A stretch of DNA of 64,000 nt from Gp6-AA40 sp035647075. GTDB lineage: Bacteria > Acidobacteriota > Vicinamibacteria > Vicinamibacterales > UBA2999. Positions 45,692 to 53,026 of this stretch are shown piece by piece (within the stretch, counting starts at the first letter, position 1; each line of letters starts with the position of its first letter). The stretch lies in contig DASROF010000027.1 in the NCBI GenBank assembly GCA_035647075.1, forward strand, positions 4,206 to 68,205. The letters are read 5' to 3'. Under the pieces are notes generated by a model that saw nothing but the letters and a program-made list of their open reading frames with translations, made no database searches and was not told the DNA's origin. Position numbers and translations under genes: made by a program.

Positions 45692-47068
45692 ATGACCAGA
45701 TTGATCCGCTATCTCGCCATTGCCACCTTGGGCCTGCTCGGACCTTGGGCCCTGGGCCTTGGCCCTCATCATCTGGCCGCCCAGCAGGACGTCCCGTTCA
45801 ATGGCACCACGCCCCGCGCGCCGCAGGGCCTCAAGATTCCGCCGTTACCCGAGGCGCCGGTGCGCTTCGAAACGGGCGAGGGACAGAACATCAAGGTGTC
45901 GGTCTACGCCCGCGGGTTCCAGAACCCCTGGAGCATGGCGTGGGTGTCTGACGACACGATGCTCGTCGCTGAACGCGGCGGCACGATCAAGATTGTGCGT
46001 AATGGAGTCGTTGATCCGCAGCCCGTGGCCGGCGCGCCGCGGGCCATCGGCGCCGGTCTGTCGGGCACTGATCTGGCGCTGCATCCCGACTTCGAACGCA
46101 ATCACTACGTCTACATCAGCTACACCAAGCCGATAGACGCGGCGCCCGGAGCGCGGGCGGCAGGGCAGGGTGCTCGCGCCGCTGGCGCGGGAGCGGGCGC
46201 TGCTCCGCCTGCCGCTGGTGCGGCCGCAGGTCAGGGCGGCGCTGCCGGAGCAAATGCTCCTGCCGGTGGTGGTGGAGGACGAGGTGGTGGCGGCCGCGGC
46301 GCCGCCCAGCCGGCGACGCTGGCGGTCGCGCGTGCGGTCTGGAACGGCAAGGGATTTACTGACGTGAAGGACATCTTCGTCGGCGAAGGCAGCAGCGGCG
46401 GCCCGATCGTGTTCGGCGGCGACGGCATGCTCTACGTCGCGCACGGAGGCGGCGACACTCAGTCGCTGAAGACGCTCGGCGGCAAGATTCTGCGACTGAC
46501 CGATGAGGGCAAGGTACCGCCGGACAACCCGTTCGTCGGCCGCGCCGACGCGAGACCCGAGATCTTCACGCAGGGTCATCGCACGTTCCTGCGCATGGCG
46601 AAACACCCGCTCACCGGTCAGATCTGGCAGATCGAGAATGGGCCGAACGGCGGCGATGAAGTGAACGTCCTCGTGCCCGGCGCCAACTACGGTTGGCCGC
46701 TCATCAGTCTCGGGCGCAGCTATCCCGGGCCGTGGCAGGGCCCGTTCACGAAGGAAGGATTCCGCGACCCGGTCATCTACTGGATGCCCGCGATTGCTGT
46801 CTCGAGCATCACCTTCTATACCGGCGACAAGCTGCCCAAATGGAAGGGCGATGTGTTCGTCAGCGGCATGCGGTACGGTGAGATTCCTGGAACTGGCCGC
46901 CTCGATCGGATCCTGATCAACAAGAACTACGAGGAACTGCGGCGCGAGACGCTGCTCGGCGATCTGCACCGGCGGATTCGCGACGTGAAGCAGGGTCGTG
47001 ATGGCCTGCTCTACGTGGCCACCGATGAAGCGGACGCCGCAATCCTGAAGATCGAGCCGGCGGACTGA
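45692..47068 (+). CDS. PQQ-dependent sugar dehydrogenase (soluble GDH-like)
   Basis: A 458-residue periplasmic six-bladed propeller related to PQQ glucose/sorbosone dehydrogenases. Start of the mature domain: FQNPWSMAWVSDDTMLVAERGG; catalytic histidine region FTQGHRTFLRMAKHPLTGQIW; GPNGGDEVN and GANYGWPLIS follow, then a calcium/PQQ region near YWMPAIAVSS. Residues about 150-208 form an Ala/Gly-rich insert not needed by the fold. The signal peptide core is coded by CCTTGGG heptamers. A CTGGAG ribosome site precedes the ATG. It is placed beside iorAB, suggesting a shared oxidative periplasm role. Confidence 0.88.
   Translation: MTRLIRYLAIATLGLLGPWALGLGPHHLAAQQDVPFNGTTPRAPQGLKIPPLPEAPVRFETGEGQNIKVSVYARGFQNPWSMAWVSDDTMLVAERGGTIKIVRNGVVDPQPVAGAPRAIGAGLSGTDLALHPDFERNHYVYISYTKPIDAAPGARAAGQGARAAGAGAGAAPPAAGAAAGQGGAAGANAPAGGGGGRGGGGRGAAQPATLAVARAVWNGKGFTDVKDIFVGEGSSGGPIVFGGDGMLYVAHGGGDTQSLKTLGGKILRLTDEGKVPPDNPFVGRADARPEIFTQGHRTFLRMAKHPLTGQIWQIENGPNGGDEVNVLVPGANYGWPLISLGRSYPGPWQGPFTKEGFRDPVIYWMPAIAVSSITFYTGDKLPKWKGDVFVSGMRYGEIPGTGRLDRILINKNYEELRRETLLGDLHRRIRDVKQGRDGLLYVATDEADAAILKIEPAD
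45726..45765. repeat. CCTTGGG heptamer repeat inside a signal peptide
   Basis: CCTTGGGCC at 45726-45734 and 45743-45751, then CCTGGG and CCTTGGC in 7-bp phase. The complement, CCCAAGG, is the unit at 12586-12616. Translated, it yields the GLLGPWALGLGP core of the signal peptide. Confidence 0.65.
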
Positions 47069-47126
47069 GCACCCGCGTCGGCGGATCGCCGCGGCGCCTC
47101 AATCGTTGTACCCGCACCCGGAGCGA

Positions 47127-48302
47127 ATGGTGACCAGGCGTGCGTGGATCGTCTCGGCCTGTGCCGTCGGAGCAGTGCTCTGGCTCGCGTTGTTTCTGCA
47201 GCGGCACGAGCGGCCGGACTTCTCGGACTTTCACGTCTACTGGGTCGCTGGAGAAAAGGCGGCGCGCCACCTGACGGCCTACGACGTCGAAGGTCACTAC
47301 CAGTTCAAGTACTCCCCCTTCGTGGCGCTGCTCTGGGCCGTTCCCACCTACATTGGCAGCGAGCGTCTGTGGTCGGGCCTTCATTACGTGGTCACCGGTA
47401 TCGGCTGGTACGCGCTGCTGTTCTGGCTGGCACGGCGGGTGGACGAAACCCGCGCATGGGCGCTGTGGGCCGCGGGTGTGGTGGTGTTCTCGGTCGCGAT
47501 CCGTGACGAGTTGAAGCTCGGTCAGGTGAACCTGTGGCCATTCCTGCTCGTGCTGCCGGCGTGGGTGGCACGCCGCCCCACGCGCGCCGGGCGTGACGCC
47601 CGCGGCTTCTGGATCGGCGCGGCATGGGCACTCGCCGTGCAATGGAAGCTGTACGCGCTGCTGCTCGCGCCGCTCTGGCTACTGCGGCGTCGAGCTGCGG
47701 TGTTCGCCGGCGCGGTCGCCATCACTCTGCTGACGCTTGTCGCGGTGCCTGCGCTCGTTCACGGTTGGACGTTTGCCGTTTCGGAGGACCTGCGCTGGCT
47801 CGCCAGCCTCACCGATTCGTCGCAAGCGCTGCTGGTCTCTCGATACAACGTTTCGCTGCTCGGTGTGCTCGGGAAAGCCGCGGACGCATTCGGCCTTTCG
47901 CTCGGGGTCTGGGCGTATCTGATCTGGGTCGCCGTTCTGATCACCGGGCTGTCGACGGTGGTGTGGGCCGAACGCCGCAACCCGGATCGGCTTCCGTTGT
48001 TCTGGTCGGCGTCGTTCTCCTGGGCGCTGGTCGCTGTCGTCAACCCGCTGGTCTGGCCCTACTGGCAGTTGCTCGCCGCACCACTGTTCTTGATTTACCT
48101 CGCGCGCGGCACCGAGCGCGATTGGCGCGGCGACGATCCAGTCTTCTGGCCGGTCGTTGGTGCGTTCGCCGTGATGAACTGGGCCCAGAATTCTCCGCTC
48201 GTACATTACGGCGGCGGGCTCGTAGCGCTGCTCGCGTTGCTCGGCGACGCGCGTCGTCGCGCATCGCGACCGGCGACGGCTACTCCGCTCGAGGCTGGCT
48301 GA
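47127..48302 (+). CDS. GT87 (DUF2029)-like membrane glycosyltransferase
   Basis: A 391-residue protein with about nine to ten helices. The first periplasmic loop carries RPDFSDFHVYWVAGEKAARHLTAYDV, the acidic D/E pair region of the GT-C mannosyltransferase family GT87, and YQFKYSPFVALLWA follows. Uses a polyprenyl-phosphate sugar as donor in known members. The ATG at 47127 has GGAG just upstream; a TTG at 47106 is possible. Its 3' end overlaps the convergent pyruvate-kinase-like gene by 23 bases. Confidence 0.83.
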   Translation: MVTRRAWIVSACAVGAVLWLALFLQRHERPDFSDFHVYWVAGEKAARHLTAYDVEGHYQFKYSPFVALLWAVPTYIGSERLWSGLHYVVTGIGWYALLFWLARRVDETRAWALWAAGVVVFSVAIRDELKLGQVNLWPFLLVLPAWVARRPTRAGRDARGFWIGAAWALAVQWKLYALLLAPLWLLRRRAAVFAGAVAITLLTLVAVPALVHGWTFAVSEDLRWLASLTDSSQALLVSRYNVSLLGVLGKAADAFGLSLGVWAYLIWVAVLITGLSTVVWAERRNPDRLPLFWSASFSWALVAVVNPLVWPYWQLLAAPLFLIYLARGTERDWRGDDPVFWPVVGAFAVMNWAQNSPLVHYGGGLVALLALLGDARRRASRPATATPLEAG

Positions 48303-50124
48303 AAAACCGGTCCGCGAGCCGCGACTGACAGAGCATCGCGCTCTTCTTCTGCTGGTGCGCCTGCATGCGGGCGAGGATCGTGGCGAGCGCATGAACCGCG
48401 TCGAGAATATGCGCGCCCTTGTTGAGCATCACGCACTCGGCCCGTTCTCCCATTGCCGCATCCGTGATCTCAGCGCGCGAGGGGATGCCGCGCTTCGCCA
48501 GCGACTCGAGCACCTGAGTTGCCCAGATGACCGGCACATGCGACGCCTCCGCCATCCAGAGGATCTCTTCCTGTACCTCTGCGAGCCGTTCGAACCCGCA
48601 CTCGACAGCGAGGTCGCCCCTCGCGATCATCACACCGGCGGCGGTGCTGTGCATGACGGCCATCAACAGGGACGGCAACTGCTCGAATGCGCGGCGGGTC
48701 TCGATCTTGAGGATCAACGGAAGCTCGGGCCGGCCGAGTGTGCCCAGTTGCTCCTGCAGCATGCGCACCTCTTCAGCGGTGCGCACAAACGAATAGCCGA
48801 CGATGTCGGCTCGTGCCGCGATGAAGCGGAGATCGTCCTGATCCTTGGACGACATCGGCGGTATCCGCAGCGTGCTGTCCGGCAGGTTGATGCCCTTATC
48901 AGCGCCAAGCGTCAGCCCGGCGCTGTTCGCATGCGTGATCGCCACTTCCACATCGGCGGAGCCGACGTGCCGAATCACTCCGCCGATCCTGCCGTCGTCG
49001 AACCATACTGCCTCGCCGGGTTTGACGTCGTCGAGAATCTCCGGCAGCGTCACGCCGATTCGCGCCGGCGCCAGGACGTTGCCCTGCTGATCGCGCGCAG
49101 CAGGGCGGCCGTGCGCCGGGTCCTTCGTCAGGATCAGCGTATCGCCGGCCGACAGCTGGATGACCTGCTCTGTAGCCGGCAGATCCTCCACGTGCGTCCG
49201 ACGCTGATGACCGGCGCACCGCCGCTCGCGGACGAGCGTGGTCCCAGGTACGACGTAGGCGGTCTGATCTGCTTCCGCCCATGCGCCGCCGGCGTCGAGC
49301 GCCGTCACCGTCAACTCACGTTTCGCATCGCGCGCATCAAACAGTGTGATGCGATCCCCGACGGTCAGCTGCGCCACCCATGAGCCGCGAACCGGGAGCG
49401 TCGCAGCCGCGGGCTCGGTCGGCGCTCGCGGGTGTTCTGCCGGTGTCAGCCAGATCCGCGCGGGCGCGGTAACCTGGCCGAAGGCGTCCCGGTCGGGCCG
49501 CCAGCGTACGACGCGGGGTCCGCTCTCAATGCCGCCCGTGCGCAACTTCGGGCCGGCGAGGTCCATGACTGTGCGGCACGGTCGGCGGATGTCATCGGAC
49601 GCGCGGCGGAGGTGGCGAAGCGTGCGTTCCCACACGTCAGGATCGTCGTGGGCGCAATTGATCCGCATGCAGTCCATGCCCGACGTCAGCAGATTGCGGA
49701 CCAGCGTGTAGTCGTGAGCGGCCTCGGTCGGCATGGTCACCATGATGCGGACCGTACGGCCCGGCGGCGCCGGTCCGAACAACGCGTCGGTGTGTGCATC
49801 CAGCAGCGCGCGCCCGACGTTCGGCGGGGGAAGGGCCGCGGGCAGCGCGGCCTCAAGGCGTCGCAGGATCCCAATCACGGCCTCGACGTTTTCGAGCGCC
49901 CTCGCCTCCGCCCCCTCAAGCGACGAGAGGCCGAGCGAGTCGAGCTGGCGCTGCAGCCCCCGCAGGTCGTGCCGTCGCAGCGCAAGGTAGTGCAGCAGGT
50001 TGCGTGCGCTGGCGTGTGTCTGTGCCGGCAGGTCCATCAACCCGCCCTCGGCCTCCGCGCCGAGCATCTCGGTGCGGAGGTCGATCAGCGTGCGACTCAT
50101 GTCATCAAGCGTTTGTAGGGCCAC
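48280..50124 (-). CDS. Pyruvate kinase-like protein, N-extended, no C-terminal allosteric domain
   Basis: A 614-residue protein. A helical N-terminal extension (about 1-120, heptad-like) precedes a pyruvate kinase barrel with its B-domain inserted (about 125-585). Active-site elements are kept: MRINCAHDD (substrate Arg), TVMDLAGPKLRTGG, LILKIETRR (catalytic Lys), MIARGDLAVECG (metal-binding region) and WATQVLESLAKRGIPSRAEITDAA, MLNKGAHI. The usual C-terminal domain that binds fructose bisphosphate is absent. Lies four bases after a 197-residue secreted protein gene and 621 bases after the DUF4956 gene start region, all in one minus-strand unit behind a sigma54-type promoter. Whether it makes ATP from PEP is untested. 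Confidence 0.82.
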   Translation of the reverse strand: MALQTLDDMSRTLIDLRTEMLGAEAEGGLMDLPAQTHASARNLLHYLALRRHDLRGLQRQLDSLGLSSLEGAEARALENVEAVIGILRRLEAALPAALPPPNVGRALLDAHTDALFGPAPPGRTVRIMVTMPTEAAHDYTLVRNLLTSGMDCMRINCAHDDPDVWERTLRHLRRASDDIRRPCRTVMDLAGPKLRTGGIESGPRVVRWRPDRDAFGQVTAPARIWLTPAEHPRAPTEPAAATLPVRGSWVAQLTVGDRITLFDARDAKRELTVTALDAGGAWAEADQTAYVVPGTTLVRERRCAGHQRRTHVEDLPATEQVIQLSAGDTLILTKDPAHGRPAARDQQGNVLAPARIGVTLPEILDDVKPGEAVWFDDGRIGGVIRHVGSADVEVAITHANSAGLTLGADKGINLPDSTLRIPPMSSKDQDDLRFIAARADIVGYSFVRTAEEVRMLQEQLGTLGRPELPLILKIETRRAFEQLPSLLMAVMHSTAAGVMIARGDLAVECGFERLAEVQEEILWMAEASHVPVIWATQVLESLAKRGIPSRAEITDAAMGERAECVMLNKGAHILDAVHALATILARMQAHQQKKSAMLCQSRLADRFFSQPRAE

Positions 50125-50128
50125 GGCA

Positions 50129-50722
50129 TCAGTCCTCGTCAGCCTCCAGCGCGTCGTCGAGAATGTCGAGGACGAGATCGGCGCGAATGTCTATCAGCAC
50201 GAGGTCGTCGTCAACGATTCGATACTGCACATCCTCCGGCAACGGTGGAAGCTCGAGCAGCAGCGCCGGCCACATCCATGCACCGAGTCGCCAGTCGTAC
50301 GTCTCGTTGACTTCTGGCGGCCGTGCGCCGGGCAGGCGGTCGGCGCGGAGTGCACCTTTTACGTGCTTCAGATTGAGTCCATTCGCCGCCGCAGTCGCGG
50401 CGACAATGTGCCGGATTGCCGCAGCCGCGCCATCGGTGAAGATGTCGCCCTGCCGCGCAAGCGGCCTGCGCTCGCGGATAGCGTCCCGCAGTGTCTTGCG
50501 CACGATCTGGATGTCCCTGGGATCACTGAAGATCCGCTCGGAGGGCATTCCAATCGCCTCCCGCATCAGGCAGTACTCGCGGACGTGCGCGTTGAACTCC
50601 GCAATTGCTGCCGCGTCGGCCGGAGAGAGTGTCGTGTGGCCGGTGACGGGAGAAGGCAGGTCGCATTTCTCGACTGACATGCCGCCCGCCAGCGAAAGCG
50701 TGAGGACGAGGTAGCCCAACAT
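50129..50722 (-). CDS. Secreted protein of unknown function
   Basis: A 197-residue protein with an N-terminal signal peptide (LGYLVLTLSLAGG) and no domain I recognise. The middle is helical (SPADAAAIAEFNAHVREYCLMREA); the end is acidic (ILDDALEADED) with an EDVQYRIVDDDLVLIDIRADLVLDIL stretch common in acidobacterial periplasmic proteins. GGAGG lies five bases before the ATG. Middle gene of the DUF4956-unknown-pyruvate kinase unit. Confidence 0.65.
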   Translation of the reverse strand: MLGYLVLTLSLAGGMSVEKCDLPSPVTGHTTLSPADAAAIAEFNAHVREYCLMREAIGMPSERIFSDPRDIQIVRKTLRDAIRERRPLARQGDIFTDGAAAAIRHIVAATAAANGLNLKHVKGALRADRLPGARPPEVNETYDWRLGAWMWPALLLELPPLPEDVQYRIVDDDLVLIDIRADLVLDILDDALEADED

Positions 50723-50745
50723 CGCGACCTCCTAGTTCCGGTCGT

Positions 50746-51411
50746 TCACGGCTTCACCAGCTTCTGCTTCTTGATATCCCACTCCACGGAGGTGCCCCGC
50801 CGGCCGGCGATCCCGCGAATCAGCTTGGTGAGACGACGGATCTGCTCGTGGAAGGGCACCGTGACTTCATAGTGCAGCTCGTGCTGCGACGAGCCGAGCA
50901 GCACGTAGGTCACGCCCTGGCGTCCGAGCGCGTGTTCGATCACCGGCTTCAACCGGTCGGCGTCCTTGCCGCCGATGGTGAGCTCAAACCGTGAGCGCGC
51001 GGGTGGTTCGATCGACTCGAGCACCCAGAGGACGGCGATCACGAACGCACACGAACCGATCGCGAGTCCGTACATGCCCGCGCCGACGGTCAGACCCATT
51101 GCGAGAGCGACGAGCATGACACCGGCATCCTTGGGATCGCGGATCCGCGCCCGATAGCGGATGAGACCGGCCGCGCCGACGATGGCAAAGGCGCGCGCCA
51201 GGTTCTCGCCGACCACGATGATGATCAGCGCACCGACGATCGAAAGAAGTATCTGTGCCTGAACGACGTGTGCCGAGCGCGGGACGATCGCGCGCCGCAC
51301 GGGCCGCACGACCCCGAGCGCAGCGCCAAGGACAGCCGCAGTCGCCAGGACGAGCAGCTCGCGTGCGGCGGCGGCGATAACGACAGGTTCGATCAACGGG
51401 ACCACAGGCAT
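50746..51411 (-). CDS. DUF4956 membrane protein
   Basis: A 221-residue protein with about four helices (12-30, 48-75, 95-110, 115-132) and a soluble C-terminal ACT-like domain (about 140-220). The RYRARIRDPKDAGVMLVALAMGLTVGAGMY stretch identifies DUF4956, related to MgtC-type proteins and often near polyphosphate or cell-wall metabolism genes. GGAGG lies five bases before the ATG. First gene of a three-gene unit; a -24/-12 site lies at 51434-51449. Confidence 0.83.
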   Translation of the reverse strand: MPVVPLIEPVVIAAAARELLVLATAAVLGAALGVVRPVRRAIVPRSAHVVQAQILLSIVGALIIIVVGENLARAFAIVGAAGLIRYRARIRDPKDAGVMLVALAMGLTVGAGMYGLAIGSCAFVIAVLWVLESIEPPARSRFELTIGGKDADRLKPVIEHALGRQGVTYVLLGSSQHELHYEVTVPFHEQIRRLTKLIRGIAGRRGTSVEWDIKKQKLVKP

Positions 51412-51433
51412 TGCGCCTCCGGGTGTCGATCAG

Positions 51434-51449
51434 CGCACCACTCATGCCA
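51434..51449 (-). promoter_or_regulatory. Candidate sigma54 promoter for the DUF4956-pyruvate kinase unit
   Basis: On the minus strand TGGCATGAGTGGTGCG: GG and GC are separated by exactly ten bases, and TGGCA matches the -24 box fully; the -12 box reads GTGCG against TTGCW. Predicted start about 51423, just ahead of the GGAGG site. Confidence 0.55.
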
Positions 51450-51520
51450 CACGCGGGCATTCTGAAAGTGGTGTGAACCGGCGTTGTTTGCCGTCGGGCT
51501 CCGCGCATCATGACGACATG

Positions 51521-51538
51521 CGGTGACGGCCGTCACCG
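51521..51538. promoter_or_regulatory. 18-bp perfect palindrome between divergent sigma54-type promoters
   Basis: CGGTGACGGCCGTCACCG is its own reverse complement. It lies 72 bases upstream of the minus-strand -24 box and 54 bases upstream of the plus-strand one, a normal distance for an activator site. The rest of the 218-base gap holds nothing else I can name. Confidence 0.55.
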
Positions 51539-51589
51539 GTCCGCGGACGTCGGCCGGTAACGGCGTCGTCTTTCAGCGCTTCACGCTGC

Positions 51590-51606
51590 GGGGCAGCGTG
51601 TTTGCA
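51590..51606 (+). promoter_or_regulatory. Candidate sigma54 promoter for the 69-residue protein
   Basis: GGGGCAGCGTGTTTGCA: GG (51592-51593) and GC (51604-51605) ten bases apart, with GGCA and a perfect TTGCA. Predicted start about 51617, giving a 13-base leader that contains GGAG. Confidence 0.6.
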
Positions 51607-51629
51607 CCAACGCCACGTACGGAGCCCTT

Positions 51630-51839
51630 ATGGATCGGATGTTGAACATCGGTATCGTGGGCGCGGCGGTTGTGGTGCTCGTGCTCGTCGTCTTCTATGG
51701 TCCCTTGGTGGCGGCATTCATCGTTGCGGGAGCCGCGTTCGCGTTCATGGTCATCATGATGATGGCCGCCGGTATTCACGCATTCGATCGGTGGCGGCAA
51801 GGTCATGGCTGGACGGTGCGCCACACGAAGACGCACTGA
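51630..51839 (+). CDS. Small two-helix membrane protein
   Basis: A 69-residue protein of unknown function with two hydrophobic helices (about 5-27 and 29-50) and a basic C-terminal tail (DRWRQGHGWTVRHTKTH). GGAG precedes the ATG by five bases, and a strong sigma54-type promoter lies 24 bases before the ATG, supporting it as a real gene. Convergent with the aldo/keto reductase gene, three bases away. Confidence 0.65.
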   Translation: MDRMLNIGIVGAAVVVLVLVVFYGPLVAAFIVAGAAFAFMVIMMMAAGIHAFDRWRQGHGWTVRHTKTH

Positions 51840-51842
51840 CGG

Positions 51843-52898
51843 TTATTGCCACGCGATCGTGCTGCGCGCATGCCAGTAGCGCTCGGGCGGCTGTGCCCGC
51901 ACCGATGGCTCGTCATCGGCGAGGACGTCGAAGGCGGCGATCTGATCGCGTAACTGCTCGGGGGTGACGGCGCCGGAGAGAACGACCGTCGCCCACGGCT
52001 GGCGAAGCGCCGCGGCGATCGCCAGGGTCTCGACCGTCACGCCGCGGGTGCGCGCGTGCGCGGCGAGCCGTTGAATCTGTTTCCCTCCGAACTGGCTCGT
52101 GAGGCGTCCATTGGCGAGCACTTCCTTGACAATGACGGCGCAGCCGCTGGCACTGGCATCCGCCAGCGCCGGGCCTGCGGACGGCTCGAGGAGGTTCCAC
52201 GTCGCCTGTACCGTGTCGAACAATGGCACGCCGTCAACCGTGATCTCGAGCGAGCGGCGGATCGCGTCCGCCTGGTTCGCGCCCGTGACCGTGATGCCGA
52301 TGACGACGCCAGTCGTACGCAGCCGGGAGAGCTCACGCAGCACGTCGCGGTCGTTGAGTACGCCGCTGCCGATGGTCGCCGAATGAATCTGATAGATCGC
52401 GAGCCACGAGCCGAGGATCGCGGCGCTCTCGGCGGCCTGCCACTGCAGGGTGTCGATCGTGAGGCGCTTGACTTCGTGACGCGGCGCGTCAGTTTGCCAT
52501 GCCCCGGTATAGATGTAGCCCCACTTGGACGCGACGGTGAGGCAGCTCGTGGGCAGGCCGCGCTCGTCGCACCACGCGCGAAGAAACGGTTCGGCAAGGC
52601 CGTACGATCGGGCCGTGTCGACGTAGCGAATGCCCGCGTCGTAGGCGGCGTCGAGCAGTGATCGACACCGTTGCCGCATCGCCGTCACGGATCGATCGGG
52701 GCCGAACTGCTCGTCACGACCGAGCGCCATGTACATCGGGCGTCCGAGTCCGGCGAGCCCCAGTCCGAGCGCGCTGGCGACGCGTCGCGTCCGACCGAGC
52801 AGGCGGACCGGGACTCGCGGCAGGTCGGAAGTGGGGATCGCTCGTGGCGGCACACCGTCGGACAGCGGTTGTGGTGACGGCCGTTGGAACTCCAGCAT
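51843..52898 (-). CDS. Aldo/keto reductase
   Basis: A 351-residue NADPH-dependent oxidoreductase barrel. Catalytic tetrad in place: D94 and Y99 (RYVDTARSYG), K125 (VASKWGY), H172 (IYQIHSA). The RLLGRTRRVASALGLGLAGLG start of the fold begins near residue 32, so the first 30 residues may be dispensable; GTG 52853 is an alternative start. No ribosome site precedes the ATG, and the predicted sigma54 transcript would begin two bases before it. Substrate unknown. Confidence 0.85.
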   Translation of the reverse strand: MLEFQRPSPQPLSDGVPPRAIPTSDLPRVPVRLLGRTRRVASALGLGLAGLGRPMYMALGRDEQFGPDRSVTAMRQRCRSLLDAAYDAGIRYVDTARSYGLAEPFLRAWCDERGLPTSCLTVASKWGYIYTGAWQTDAPRHEVKRLTIDTLQWQAAESAAILGSWLAIYQIHSATIGSGVLNDRDVLRELSRLRTTGVVIGITVTGANQADAIRRSLEITVDGVPLFDTVQATWNLLEPSAGPALADASASGCAVIVKEVLANGRLTSQFGGKQIQRLAAHARTRGVTVETLAIAAALRQPWATVVLSGAVTPEQLRDQIAAFDVLADDEPSVRAQPPERYWHARSTIAWQ

Positions 52899-52909
52899 GG
52901 GCCGGGTTA

Positions 52910-52926
52910 TGGCAACGGGTGTGCCG
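52910..52926 (-). promoter_or_regulatory. Candidate sigma54 promoter for the aldo/keto reductase
   Basis: On the minus strand CGGCACACCCGTTGCCA: GGCAC and TTGC with GG and GC exactly ten bases apart, the closest match to consensus in the window. Predicted start about 52900. Confidence 0.65.
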
Positions 52927-52943
52927 CTCACGAATGTGGTGAA

Positions 52944-52963
52944 AACAGGCGTGCGCGCCTGTT
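52944..52963. promoter_or_regulatory. 20-bp inverted repeat upstream of the reductase promoter
   Basis: AACAGGCG, four bases, CGCCTGTT: perfect 8-bp arms, beginning 18 bases upstream of the -24 box. Could bind the sigma54 activator or another dimeric regulator. Confidence 0.45.
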
Positions 52964-53026
52964 GCGGTTGGCTGCGCACACGAGAGGCCGTGCGGCCATC
53001 ACCGTATCCTGTCGCGGAGTGGAGGG

